64,000 nt of DNA, from NCBI RefSeq assembly GCF_041321145.1, contig NZ_JBGGWA010000004.1:530565-594564 (forward strand), read 5' to 3'. The notes below the pieces were generated by a model. The model searched no databases. It had not been told where the DNA came from and was given only the letters and a program-made list of their open reading frames with translations. Positions 16,732 through 24,269 of the stretch are shown piece by piece; position 1 is the stretch's first letter, and every line of letters begins with the position of its first letter. The translations under genes and the position numbers were made by a program. This DNA is from Paraburkholderia sp041321145. GTDB taxonomy: Bacteria > Pseudomonadota > Gammaproteobacteria > Burkholderiales > Burkholderiaceae.

Positions 16732-16866
16732 ATGCCCAATCTGATCGACTACATCATCGAGAACCGTGCGTTTCGCGATCGCTTTATCGACCTCATGTAC
16801 CCCTTCACGATCATCGGCGGAACGCTGGCCTCGATCTCAATGCTGCTCGCGCGATACTACCGGTAG
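16732..16866 (+). CDS. 44-residue single-helix membrane protein
   Basis: Begins MPNLIDYIIE; a charged amphipathic part (NRAFRDRFID) is followed by one hydrophobic helix from about residue 24 to 40 and a basic end RYYR. The ATG at 16732 has a good GGGAGAA site seven bases upstream and a TATACT -10-like hexamer at 16696-16701. A longer open frame starts at 16606 but overlaps the upstream gene and lacks any signal. It is followed by a strong terminator at 16929. Function unknown. Confidence 0.55.
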   Translation: MPNLIDYIIENRAFRDRFIDLMYPFTIIGGTLASISMLLARYYR

Positions 16867-16928
16867 CTCACGCGAGCAGACCGCCAAGGCCTGACTCTAG
16901 CGTCAAAAGCCAGCCTGCCAAAAACCAC

Positions 16929-16961
16929 AAAGCCCGCAACACGTGCGGGCTTTGCTTTTTT
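16929..16961. terminator. Bidirectional rho-independent terminator
   Basis: Nine-base stem AAAGCCCGC/GCGGGCTTT with a seven-base loop, then GC and six T on the plus strand. On the minus strand the same stem is followed by TGTGGTTTTT. It serves the small membrane protein gene (plus) and lipA (minus, ending at 16986). Confidence 0.85.
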
Positions 16962-16985
16962 CAAACAGACAACAAGTCAAACCGT

Positions 16986-17999
16986 TCAGACCACGCCGGC
17001 TCCATGCGCCTGCAAATCGGCATGATAGCTCGAGCGAACCATGGCACCTACCGCTGCGTGCGTGAAGCCCATCTTGTACGCCTCTTCCTCGTACATCTTG
17101 AACGTGTCCGGATGCACATACGAGCGCACCGGCAAATGATGCTCCGACGGTTGCAGATACTGGCCGATCGTCAGCATGTCCACATCGTGTTCGCGCAGAT
17201 CGCGCATCACTTGCAGGATTTCTTCTTCGGTTTCGCCGAGGCCGACCATCAAGCCGGACTTGGTGGCGACGTCCGGATGCAGTGCCTTGAAATCCTTGAG
17301 CAGCTTCAGCGAATGCGCGTAATCCGAACCCGGGCGCGCTTCCTTGTACAAACGCGGTACCGTTTCAAGGTTGTGGTTCATCACATCGGGCGGTGCGGCG
17401 TTCAGAATGCCGATCGCGCGATCCAGACGACCACGGAAGTCCGGTGTCAGAATTTCGATGCGGGTTTCCGGCGAGAGCTCACGCGTCTGACGGATACATT
17501 CCACGAAGTGAGCCGCGCCACCGTCGCGCAAATCGTCGCGATCGACGCTCGTGATCACCACGTATTTCAGCTTCAGCGCGGCGATGGTGCGAGCCAGGTT
17601 GCCCGGCTCATCCGCATCGAGCGGATCGGGACGGCCATGGCCGACGTCGCAGAACGGGCAGCGGCGCGTGCACTTGTCGCCCATGATCATGAACGTCGCG
17701 GTGCCCTTGCCGAAGCATTCGCCGATGTTCGGGCAGCTCGCTTCTTCGCATACCGTGTGCAGGTTGTGCTCACGCAGAATCTGCTTGATTTCGTAGAAAC
17801 GCGAATTGCCGGTGGCCGCTTTGACGCGGATCCAATCCGGCTTCTTGAGCTTTTCGATCGGGACGATCTTGATGGGAATACGAGCGGTTTTGGCTTGCGC
17901 CTTCTGCTTCGCAGTGGCGTCGTACGCCGGGGCTGCGGCGGTAGCCGACGCGGTATCAGGAGCGGCAGAGCCTGCGAGGTTCGCGGTAACGTCAGTCAT
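16986..17999 (-). CDS. lipA: Lipoyl synthase
   Basis: 337 residues, radical-SAM enzyme that inserts two sulfurs into protein-bound octanoate. Both cluster motifs are present: the lipoyl-specific C84-C89-C95 in CEEASCPNIGEC and the SAM cluster C110-C114-C117 in CTRRCPFC. The C-terminal VGAMVRSSYHAD carries the RSSY serine ligand. The N-terminal 40 residues are an Ala/Thr-rich tail common in Burkholderia LipA. The ATG at 17999 lies 13 bases after the lipB stop; a longer frame to 18170 overlaps lipB and is not used. Acts with LipB on pyruvate and 2-oxoglutarate dehydrogenases and the glycine cleavage H protein. Confidence 0.95.
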   Translation of the reverse strand: MTDVTANLAGSAAPDTASATAAAPAYDATAKQKAQAKTARIPIKIVPIEKLKKPDWIRVKAATGNSRFYEIKQILREHNLHTVCEEASCPNIGECFGKGTATFMIMGDKCTRRCPFCDVGHGRPDPLDADEPGNLARTIAALKLKYVVITSVDRDDLRDGGAAHFVECIRQTRELSPETRIEILTPDFRGRLDRAIGILNAAPPDVMNHNLETVPRLYKEARPGSDYAHSLKLLKDFKALHPDVATKSGLMVGLGETEEEILQVMRDLREHDVDMLTIGQYLQPSEHHLPVRSYVHPDTFKMYEEEAYKMGFTHAAVGAMVRSSYHADLQAHGAGVV

Positions 18000-18012
18000 T
18001 CGTTCGGTCCAG

Positions 18013-18738
18013 TCAGGCGGTGAGAGCACCGGCCTGCGGTTGGGCGACGGCCGCGGGACTGCCGTCGAGGTTTGCGGTGAGGCGTGCTGCAAAGGTACGG
18101 GCCACGTCGTCCCAGCCGGCGGCAACGCCCAGCGTGGCCATATCGACTGTTTCGAGCCCCGCGTAGCCACATGGGTTGATGGCCAGAAACGGCCGCAAGT
18201 CCATGTTCACATTCAGGCTCACGCCGTGATAGCTGCAGCCGTTGCGTATTTTCAGACCCAGCGCGGCGATCTTGGCGCCAGCGTGCAAGCCGGCGTCCGG
18301 CCCGGGCGCCACGTAGATACCAGGGGCGCCCGCCTTGCGTTCTCCGGCGAGATTATACGCCGCGAGGGTGTCGATCACAGCCTGCTCGATCCGCGTGACC
18401 ATCTCGCGCACCATCAGCTTGCGTCGGCGCAGGTCGAGCAGGAGGTAGGCCACCACCTGCCCGGGCCCGTGATAGGTGATCTGCCCGCCGCGGTCGACTT
18501 TGACCAGCGGAATGCCGCTGTCGGCGGCCAGCAGATGCGCCGGGTCGCCGGCCTGGCCGAGCGTGAAGACGGGTGGGTGTTCGACCAGCCAGATTTCATC
18601 GGGTGTGCCGGCAGTGCGCTCGTCGGTGAACGCGCGCATCGCTTCGAAACTGGCTTCGTAAGGTTCGCTGCCTAGCCAGCGCAGCATAAGCGGCGCCGTA
18701 ACGGGCAATGGAGACGAGGAAACCGGGGTGGCGCACAT
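18013..18738 (-). CDS. lipB: Octanoyl-[acyl-carrier-protein]:protein octanoyltransferase
   Basis: 241 residues. Family signatures: VDRGGQITYHGPGQVVAYLL, the catalytic lysine in GAKIAALGLKIRNG and the catalytic cysteine in GCSYHGVSLNVN. It transfers octanoate from ACP to lipoyl domains before LipA acts. The ATG at 18738 gives a leader of about 15 residues (MCATPVSSS) before the conserved LRWLG; the next ATG would also be workable. It forms a two-gene unit with lipA. Confidence 0.94.
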   Translation of the reverse strand: MCATPVSSSPLPVTAPLMLRWLGSEPYEASFEAMRAFTDERTAGTPDEIWLVEHPPVFTLGQAGDPAHLLAADSGIPLVKVDRGGQITYHGPGQVVAYLLLDLRRRKLMVREMVTRIEQAVIDTLAAYNLAGERKAGAPGIYVAPGPDAGLHAGAKIAALGLKIRNGCSYHGVSLNVNMDLRPFLAINPCGYAGLETVDMATLGVAAGWDDVARTFAARLTANLDGSPAAVAQPQAGALTA

Positions 18739-18847
18739 AATCCCGACAGTTTACCGAAATCTGGGAATCCCCGCCGGAAGTGGCTTCGTCAGGGCGCACC
18801 ATCGTCTTTGCGGATTCAAGCCGGAGCATAGTGTTTTGCTGCAGCGT

Positions 18848-18899
18848 CGCTCCGGCCGGGGCGTCTTTTTTTCGCCGCCGCGCTGTTCCGGCCGGAGCG
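18848..18899. repeat. GC-rich inverted repeat between the DUF2917 gene and lipB
   Basis: Perfect 12-base arms CGCTCCGGCCGG and CCGGCCGGAGCG are separated by 28 bases that include a run of seven T/A. Nearby CTGCGGCGCC is repeated at about 18910-18940. It lies in the 246-base gap upstream of lipB, so on the minus strand it can fold as a leader or intergenic hairpin. Confidence 0.5.
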
Positions 18900-18984
18900 C
18901 CCTTCAGCTGCGGCGCCCTCCAACTGCGGCGCCGTTCGGCTGCTGCAGCGCCGGTCCGCCGTGGCGTCCCGGCACCGCCCAGGT

Positions 18985-19311
18985 TCACACGGTGCGCCAA
19001 CCGCCGCGCATCCGTGCCGCCAGCCGCTCCCCGACCCGAGCGAACCAGTTCAGCGCGCGCTCGTCGCAGCGCGTCGGCACCGAAAACGCCACCGTCGCCT
19101 GCGTGCTGCCTTCGGCGCTCAGCCACAAGCGTTCGCCGCGCCGCAATCGCAGCGTGTGGCCGGGCTGCAGCCAGTAGTCTTCGGTGTCGTCGCTGCGCGT
19201 GACCCACACCGCGCCGCCGTGCACGACCAGCTTGGTGCTGCGTGCTACCTTCATGGGAATGGTTTCGCCGCTACGGATTTCAAACGCGGTACTAGAGGAA
19301 ATTTCTCGCAT
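18985..19311 (-). CDS. DUF2917-type small protein
   Basis: 108 residues, no signal peptide or membrane helix. A cupin-like beta pattern reads RSGETIPMKV, VHGGAVWVTR, EDYWLQPGHTLRLRRGERLWLS, which matches what I know of DUF2917 proteins in Burkholderiales. They are usually found next to a LysR regulator, as here (divergent, 98 bases apart). The biochemical function is not known. The ATG at 19311 has no strong ribosome site. Confidence 0.7.
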   Translation of the reverse strand: MREISSSTAFEIRSGETIPMKVARSTKLVVHGGAVWVTRSDDTEDYWLQPGHTLRLRRGERLWLSAEGSTQATVAFSVPTRCDERALNWFARVGERLAARMRGGWRTV

Positions 19312-19409
19312 TATGCCCTCGCCAAAAATCGTTTCATGGCTACAATCCTAGGCGTAGCAAGGGTTTACGCAAAACGATCTATTTTCACCTCTATGTGAGA
19401 AATATTGCG

Positions 19410-20390
19410 ATGGACCTTCGGCAATTACCCCCGTTAAACGCTGTCAAGGCGTTCGAAGCCGCCGCCCGCCACGAAAGCTTCTCGCGCGCGGCAGACGAAC
19501 TGTTCGTCACACACGGCGCCGTGAGTCACCAGATTCGCGCGCTGGAGGCGGAGCTGGGCGTCACGCTGTTCGCCCGCGACGGCAAGCGCGTGCGGCTCAC
19601 GGACACGGGCCGCCGCTATGCCACCCGCGTGCGCACCGCGCTGACGGCGCTCGCCGACGCCACCCGAGAAGTCCGAGCCGGTGACCGCGAGCGGCGTCTT
19701 GTCGTGTCGATGCTGTCGTCGTTTGCAGCACGCTGGGTAACGCCGCGTATCGGCAGTTTTATCGAGGCGCATCCACAGTGGGACCTCGAACTGTTGTCCA
19801 CCAACGCGCTAACGGACTTCGCACGCGACGACGTCGACGTGGCGATTCGCTTCGGCTACGGCAAATATTCAGGGCTGCACGCGGAGTTGCTGCTGGAGGA
19901 GATCTTCTTTCCGGCTTGTGCGCCGAATTTCAATGGCGGCAAGCTGCCGCAAACGCCTGCCGATCTGGCCACAGTCCCGCTGCTGCGTTCAGACGACGAG
20001 CTTTGGCGCCCGTGGTTCGACTCCGCCGGGCTCACCGACTGGCAGGAGCCCAAGCGTGGCGTGCTGTATCAGGATTCGTCGAATCTGCTGCAAGCGGCTA
20101 TCGACGGCCAAGGCGTCGCGCTCACGCGCCGTTCGCTGGCGATGCACGAGATCGCAGCGGGCCGTCTCGTGCGGCTATTCAATGTGGATGGCCCAAGCCC
20201 GTGGCAGTATTACTTCATTTGCCCGCCGCAGATGCTCGAAACCGCCCGGGTCAAGGCGTTTCGCGATTGGGTATTCGAAGAGGTGGGGCGGTTCAAACAG
20301 CTTTTCGACCGCGCCTGCGAGGCTAGACCCGCAGCAAGGGCCGATCTGTCGGCGGACGCATTGCGCGTCACGCCGTATCGTGAGGCATAA
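19410..20390 (+). CDS. LysR-family transcriptional regulator (GcvA-like)
   Basis: 326 residues. The N-terminal winged helix (about 6-65) reads LPPLNAVKAFEAAARHESFS and then VTHGAVSHQIRALEAELGV, the GcvA/AmpR-branch recognition helix. The effector domain follows, with DVDVAIRFGYGKY and the GQGVALTRRSL loop. I chose the ATG at 19410 (MDLRQLPPLN) with GAGA nine bases upstream rather than the GTG at 19395. A TACAAT -10-like hexamer lies at 19341-19346. The divergent DUF2917 gene is the probable target. The C-terminal 20 residues are a low-complexity Ala/Arg tail. Confidence 0.88.
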   Translation: MDLRQLPPLNAVKAFEAAARHESFSRAADELFVTHGAVSHQIRALEAELGVTLFARDGKRVRLTDTGRRYATRVRTALTALADATREVRAGDRERRLVVSMLSSFAARWVTPRIGSFIEAHPQWDLELLSTNALTDFARDDVDVAIRFGYGKYSGLHAELLLEEIFFPACAPNFNGGKLPQTPADLATVPLLRSDDELWRPWFDSAGLTDWQEPKRGVLYQDSSNLLQAAIDGQGVALTRRSLAMHEIAAGRLVRLFNVDGPSPWQYYFICPPQMLETARVKAFRDWVFEEVGRFKQLFDRACEARPAARADLSADALRVTPYREA

Positions 20391-20399
20391 CGCCAGCCT

Positions 20400-20669
20400 T
20401 CAAAGCACCACCTTCACCATGGGATGCCCGGTGAGCGCGCGATAGATATCGTCGAGTTGCGCACGGCTCGTGGCACGCACCGTGACCGTCAAACCGGTGT
20501 AATTGCCGCCGCTGGACGGCCGCGTTTCGACACGGGTGGCGTCGACTTCGTTATCGAACTGCCGGACCACCGTGACAATCGTCTCGGCGAACTCCGGATG
20601 CGATTTACCCATGATCTTGATTGGGAAATCGCACGGAAACTCAAACAGTGATTCGTTCTCGGGACTCAT
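20400..20669 (-). CDS. DUF493 (YbeD-like) protein
   Basis: 89 residues, the normal length. LFEFPCDFPIKIMG at the start and LDDIYRALTGHPMVKVVL at the end are the family hallmarks (an ACT-like ferredoxin fold). In many proteobacteria this gene sits between dacA-type and lipB genes, and it does here. Its function is not settled; a regulatory role in lipoate metabolism has been suggested from gene order. The ATG at 20669 lies inside the end of the aminotransferase gene (29-base overlap), so it is translated from the same message. Confidence 0.88.
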   Translation of the reverse strand: MSPENESLFEFPCDFPIKIMGKSHPEFAETIVTVVRQFDNEVDATRVETRPSSGGNYTGLTVTVRATSRAQLDDIYRALTGHPMVKVVL

Positions 20670-21597
20670 TCTCTACTCCTTGCTGCGCCTCTTGCGCTTC
20701 CTTCGCTTTGGCCTGCTGATAGGCCGCATACAGCGCCGCAAACACAGCGCCCGGCTTGCCGTCGCCGACCGGCTGGCCATCGAGTTGCGTGACCGGCAGC
20801 ACTTCCTTGGTCGCTGAGCTAACCAGAATCTCGTCGGCTGCACGCAGCTCGGCTTCAGCGATCTCGCGCGCCTCGAAGCGGATGCCGCACTCACTCGTCA
20901 GCTCTTCGATCAGACCGTAGCGAATGCCTTCGAGAATCTTGTGACTACGCGGCGGCGCGGACAACACGCCCTCCTTCACCATCCACACATTGGACGACGA
21001 ACCTTCGGTCAGCATGCCGTCGCGAAACTGGATCGTCTCGAAGGCGTCGTTTTCAGCCGCGTATTGCGCCATCAGCACGTTGCCGAGCAGCGACACCGAT
21101 TTGATATCGCAATTGAGCCAGCGACGGTCTTCGGCGGTAACGCAACGCACGCCTTGCGCGCGCTGTGCTGCGTCCGGCAGGCTCAGCGGCGTAACCATCA
21201 CGAATACGGTCGGCTGGATGCCGGCCGGGAACGCGTGAGCTCGCTTCGCAACGCCACGGGTGATCTGAACATAGGCAATCGCGTCCTGATCGGCACGCAA
21301 GCCCGCGTCCGCTTCGTTCGCCGCGACCACGCGCCCGATCAGCGCGCGCCAGCCGGCAGAGTCGAACGGATTGACGATGCCGACCTTGTCGAGCGAACGC
21401 GCGAGGCGCGCCAGATGGTGCCTGAAGCGAAACGGCGTACGGCCGCTTGCGTGCGCATACAGCGGCGCGACTTCGTAAATGCCGTCGCCGAAAATAAAGC
21501 CGCGGTCGAGAACCGGCACGCGCGCTTCGGACAACGGCACCAGTTCACCGTTCAGATAGACGATCGGGTCGAGCGAAACATCGGAAACAGCAGTCAT
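20641..21597 (-). CDS. dat: D-amino acid aminotransferase
   Basis: 318 residues, fold-type IV PLP enzyme. The N-terminal ARVPVLDRGFIFGDGIYEV is diagnostic, the PLP lysine is in NCDIKSVSLLGN and the cofactor phosphate loop lies in TEGSSSNVWMV. It interconverts D-alanine and D-glutamate with their keto acids, feeding peptidoglycan precursors, in keeping with the DD-carboxypeptidase gene 12 bases upstream. A branched-chain aminotransferase role is less likely from the size and the missing BCAT N-terminal domain. The last 20 residues (EAQEAQQG) are a charged tail. Confidence 0.88.
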   Translation of the reverse strand: MTAVSDVSLDPIVYLNGELVPLSEARVPVLDRGFIFGDGIYEVAPLYAHASGRTPFRFRHHLARLARSLDKVGIVNPFDSAGWRALIGRVVAANEADAGLRADQDAIAYVQITRGVAKRAHAFPAGIQPTVFVMVTPLSLPDAAQRAQGVRCVTAEDRRWLNCDIKSVSLLGNVLMAQYAAENDAFETIQFRDGMLTEGSSSNVWMVKEGVLSAPPRSHKILEGIRYGLIEELTSECGIRFEAREIAEAELRAADEILVSSATKEVLPVTQLDGQPVGDGKPGAVFAALYAAYQQAKAKEAQEAQQGVENESRERITV

Positions 21598-21609
21598 CGC
21601 AATCGGCTC

Positions 21610-22839
21610 TTATTTCTTCTTGTTGAACATCAGCATCAGCGAATCCCACACGCGACCCACCACGCCGGCTTGCGGCACGGCCTGCAACGCGACCACCGGG
21701 AATTGCGCCAGCACCTTGCCGTCGGCCACGAGCTTCGCGGTGCCGACCTGCTGACCGTTCGCGATCGGTGCGATCAACGGATCGATCTGCTCGATCTGCG
21801 GCTTCACCTTGTCGCCCATGCCCTTCGGCACGGTGATGTATTGATCGCTCTTCACGCCGATCTGCACCCTGTCCTGCGCACCCTTGTAGACGCGTGGCGT
21901 GCCCACCACCTGATTCGCCTTGTACAGACGCACCGTGTCATACGCGGTGTAGCCGTAGTTGAGCATTTTCAGGCTGTCCTGCACGCGGTCGTGTTCCTTG
22001 GTCTCGCCCATCATCACCGAAACGAGACGGCGCGACGCGTCCGTGGTACCCGGCAGCGAACGCTTCGCGCTCGCGATCAGGCAGTAACCGGCGGCCTGCG
22101 TATGGCCGGTTTTAAGGCCGTCCACCGTCGGGTCGATCCACAGCAGACGATTGCGGTTCGGCTGCTTGATCTTGTTGTACGTGAATTCCTTGACCGAAAA
22201 GATGTTGTAGTAGTCGGGGAAGTCACGAATCAGGCGCGCCGACAACACCGCGAGGTCGCCTGCGGTGGTGTAGTGCTGCGGGTCGGGCATGCCGTTCACA
22301 TCGGCGAAATGCGTGTGCTTCATGCCAAGGCGCTGCGCTTCGGTGTTCATCATGTTGACGAACTGCGCCTCGCTGCCGCCCACCAGTTCGGCCAGCGCGA
22401 TCGCCGCGTCGTTACCCGACTGGACGATCATGCCGTAGACCAGATCGTGCACGGTCACCGGCTTGTTCGCTTCGATGAACATGCGCGATTCGTCGGTTTT
22501 CACACGGCGCACCGCTTCGCTCGGCATCACCGTCTGGTCCATCGTGATCTTCTTCGTCTGCAGTGCTTCGAAGACGAGGTACGCGGTCATCAGCTTGGTC
22601 AGCGAGGCCGGTTCGACGCGTTCGTCGGCATTGCCGGATGCGAGCACCTGATTGCTGGTCGCATCGACGAGCACCCACGAGCGCGCATTCACCGCCGGCG
22701 GGGGTACCTGCGCGAACGCCGCGCTGGCAACGAGCGTTGCCGGCAACACGATGCCGAGGGTCACGGCACGGCTAAGCGTAGGGGGAATGAAAGAAGAAAC
22801 TGACGGGAATGACGTGCGGCCGGTGGTGGAGAAACGCAT
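21610..22839 (-). CDS. dacC: D-alanyl-D-alanine carboxypeptidase (penicillin-binding protein 5/6 family)
   Basis: About 409 residues. A signal peptide (hydrophobic stretch LGIVLPATLVASAAFA) leads to the S11 peptidase domain with SLTK (nucleophile Ser), SGN in VQSGNDAA and KTG in GLKTGHTQ. The C-terminal PBP5-type beta domain and a final amphipathic helix DSLMLMFNKKK anchor it to the inner membrane face. It trims the terminal D-Ala of stem peptides. I used the ATG at 22839; an in-frame ATG at 22866 adds nine residues and neither has a clear ribosome site. It starts a dacC-dat-DUF493 group. A TATAAT lies about 225 bases upstream. Confidence 0.92.
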   Translation of the reverse strand: MRFSTTGRTSFPSVSSFIPPTLSRAVTLGIVLPATLVASAAFAQVPPPAVNARSWVLVDATSNQVLASGNADERVEPASLTKLMTAYLVFEALQTKKITMDQTVMPSEAVRRVKTDESRMFIEANKPVTVHDLVYGMIVQSGNDAAIALAELVGGSEAQFVNMMNTEAQRLGMKHTHFADVNGMPDPQHYTTAGDLAVLSARLIRDFPDYYNIFSVKEFTYNKIKQPNRNRLLWIDPTVDGLKTGHTQAAGYCLIASAKRSLPGTTDASRRLVSVMMGETKEHDRVQDSLKMLNYGYTAYDTVRLYKANQVVGTPRVYKGAQDRVQIGVKSDQYITVPKGMGDKVKPQIEQIDPLIAPIANGQQVGTAKLVADGKVLAQFPVVALQAVPQAGVVGRVWDSLMLMFNKKK

Positions 22840-23158
22840 AGGGTCGATTCGTGCGGAAAAATACATCGCGCGCAGGGCGCATTGTTTGGAGGAGCCGGTC
22901 GGCGAGCGTCAGGCCGTAAAAACGGCACGGCGCCCATTGGACTTCCGGCCACGCGATCGGTTCGCGCAGCACGCCTCGCATCCGGCACCGCTGCGCGCGA
23001 AAAAAGCTACGCGTCGCGCGAACTGCCGGGTGGGCGATGCTGCGCCCAAAAAAGAGCGCTCATTATACGCGCGCTATCCTGGTAACCTTGCGCAACAGGC
23101 GGCGATTAATTTGCATTTGCGCGTACCTGTACCCCCGAAAACACGCGCCGCACGCCGG
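22840..23158. other. 319-base gap upstream of the DD-carboxypeptidase gene
   Basis: No gene is supported. It contains a perfect minus-strand TATAAT at 23062-23067 and, just downstream of it, a GGGCG/CGCCC hairpin (about 23030-23045) in the predicted leader. The rest is GC-rich without clear structure. Confidence 0.6.
23062..23067 (-). promoter_or_regulatory. -10 box of the DD-carboxypeptidase gene
   Basis: Minus-strand TATAAT, all six bases matching, in an otherwise GC-rich region (GCGCGCG before it). A weak AAGGTT or AGGTTA lies 15-16 bases further upstream as -35. The predicted start near 23055 gives a leader of about 215 bases. Confidence 0.5.
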
Positions 23159-23803
23159 TCAACGCCACGCGTCGACGATGATCCGCTTCAGGATATGCAG
23201 CTTGCGATGCAGAAAATGCTCCGCCCCCGGTATCACGACCACCGGCAATTCCTGTGGCCGCGCCCAGTCGTAAACCGATTGAATAGGAACGGTGTCGTCG
23301 GTTTCACCGTGAATCACGAGCGTGTTTTCCGGTACGGGCGCCACGTCCCAACGGCTCGCCGCGGTGCCGACGAACACCATCCGCTCGATCTCCTGACCTT
23401 CTTCACGCAGTTTCGCGGCCACGTGGGAGAGCACAAAGGTGCCAAACGAAAAACCCGCCAGCACGAGGGGCAGTTCACGCTGCCCTGCTTCAGACCGCAT
23501 GTGATCCAGAACGGCGCGCAGGTCGTCGCGCTCGCCGATGCCGGCGTCATGCTCGCCTTGTGTCTCGCCCACACCGCGAAAATTCGTGCGATACGTCACG
23601 TAGTTCAATTGCACGAGCGTGCGCGCGAGCGTCTGCGCGACCTTGTTGTCCATCGTGCCGCCGAACAGCGGGTGCGGGTGTGCGACGAGCGCGATGCCGC
23701 GCGGCGCGGCACCGTTCTCGCGCACTTCGTCGGGCAGATCCAGCGCGACCTCGATCTTGCCCACCGGGCCGTCGATCAGATATTTCTTCGTGTGTACGTT
23801 CAT
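23159..23803 (-). CDS. Alpha/beta hydrolase (YfhR/UPF0227-like serine hydrolase)
   Basis: 214 residues, cytoplasmic. The HPHPLFGGTMDNKV stretch is typical of a bacterial family of small alpha/beta hydrolases. The nucleophile is Ser in GFSFG, the acid Asp in HGETDDTVP and the histidine in PGAEHFLHRKL. An oxyanion region lies in NFRGVGETQGEHD. Substrate unknown. It follows the ferredoxin gene by eight bases and is probably cotranscribed with it. Confidence 0.85.
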   Translation of the reverse strand: MNVHTKKYLIDGPVGKIEVALDLPDEVRENGAAPRGIALVAHPHPLFGGTMDNKVAQTLARTLVQLNYVTYRTNFRGVGETQGEHDAGIGERDDLRAVLDHMRSEAGQRELPLVLAGFSFGTFVLSHVAAKLREEGQEIERMVFVGTAASRWDVAPVPENTLVIHGETDDTVPIQSVYDWARPQELPVVVIPGAEHFLHRKLHILKRIIVDAWR

Positions 23804-23811
23804 GGCGCGGC

Positions 23812-24135
23812 TTACTGATCGATCTTCAGACGCTCGACAATCTTGCCGTTCACAAGATGCGAATCGACGATTTCATCGATATCGCTCTCGTCGACATAGG
23901 TGTACCAGATGCCTTCCGGATACACGACCACCGTCGGGCCGAGTTCGCAGCGATCCAGGCAACCGGCCTTGTTGATGCGCACCTGGCCGGGGCCGGCAAG
24001 GCCCAGTTTCTTCACGCGCTTTTTCGCGTGCTCCTGCATCGCCTGCGCGTTGCAATTCGCACAGCTAGGGCGCTCCGCGCCAGGTTCACGCTGATTGAGA
24101 CAGAAGAAGACGTGATACTTGTAGAAGGAGTCCAT
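23812..24135 (-). CDS. (2Fe-2S) thioredoxin-like ferredoxin
   Basis: 107 residues beginning MDSFYKYHVFF. Cysteines at 12, 25, 28, 59 and 63; C12, C25, C59 and C63 give the C-X12-C and C-X3-C pattern of thioredoxin-fold 2Fe-2S ferredoxins (Shethna/NuoE type), in FFCLNQ and AGCLDRCELGP. It is an electron carrier or iron-sulfur protein of unknown partner. The ATG at 24135 with AGGAG-poor upstream is chosen because the conserved part starts here; the much longer open frame upstream overlaps the VanZ-like gene and is a shadow. Confidence 0.86.
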   Translation of the reverse strand: MDSFYKYHVFFCLNQREPGAERPSCANCNAQAMQEHAKKRVKKLGLAGPGQVRINKAGCLDRCELGPTVVVYPEGIWYTYVDESDIDEIVDSHLVNGKIVERLKIDQ

Positions 24136-24269
24136 GATGTCCGGGGGCCAAGCTGTAAGAGTGGGAATGGCACTGGAAGCGCTGCGGTGCGCCTGTGTCG
24201 TGCGGACGATTATAGCGAGCGAGGCTTGCGGTCGCTGCGCGGCCGCCTGACGCGAACGTCGCCCGTGCT

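Noticed and set aside
18728..19202. Plus-strand frames across the lipB-DUF2917 gap
   Set aside because: Arg/Pro/Ser-rich translations of GC-rich DNA with no start signal; the real genes lie on the minus strand.
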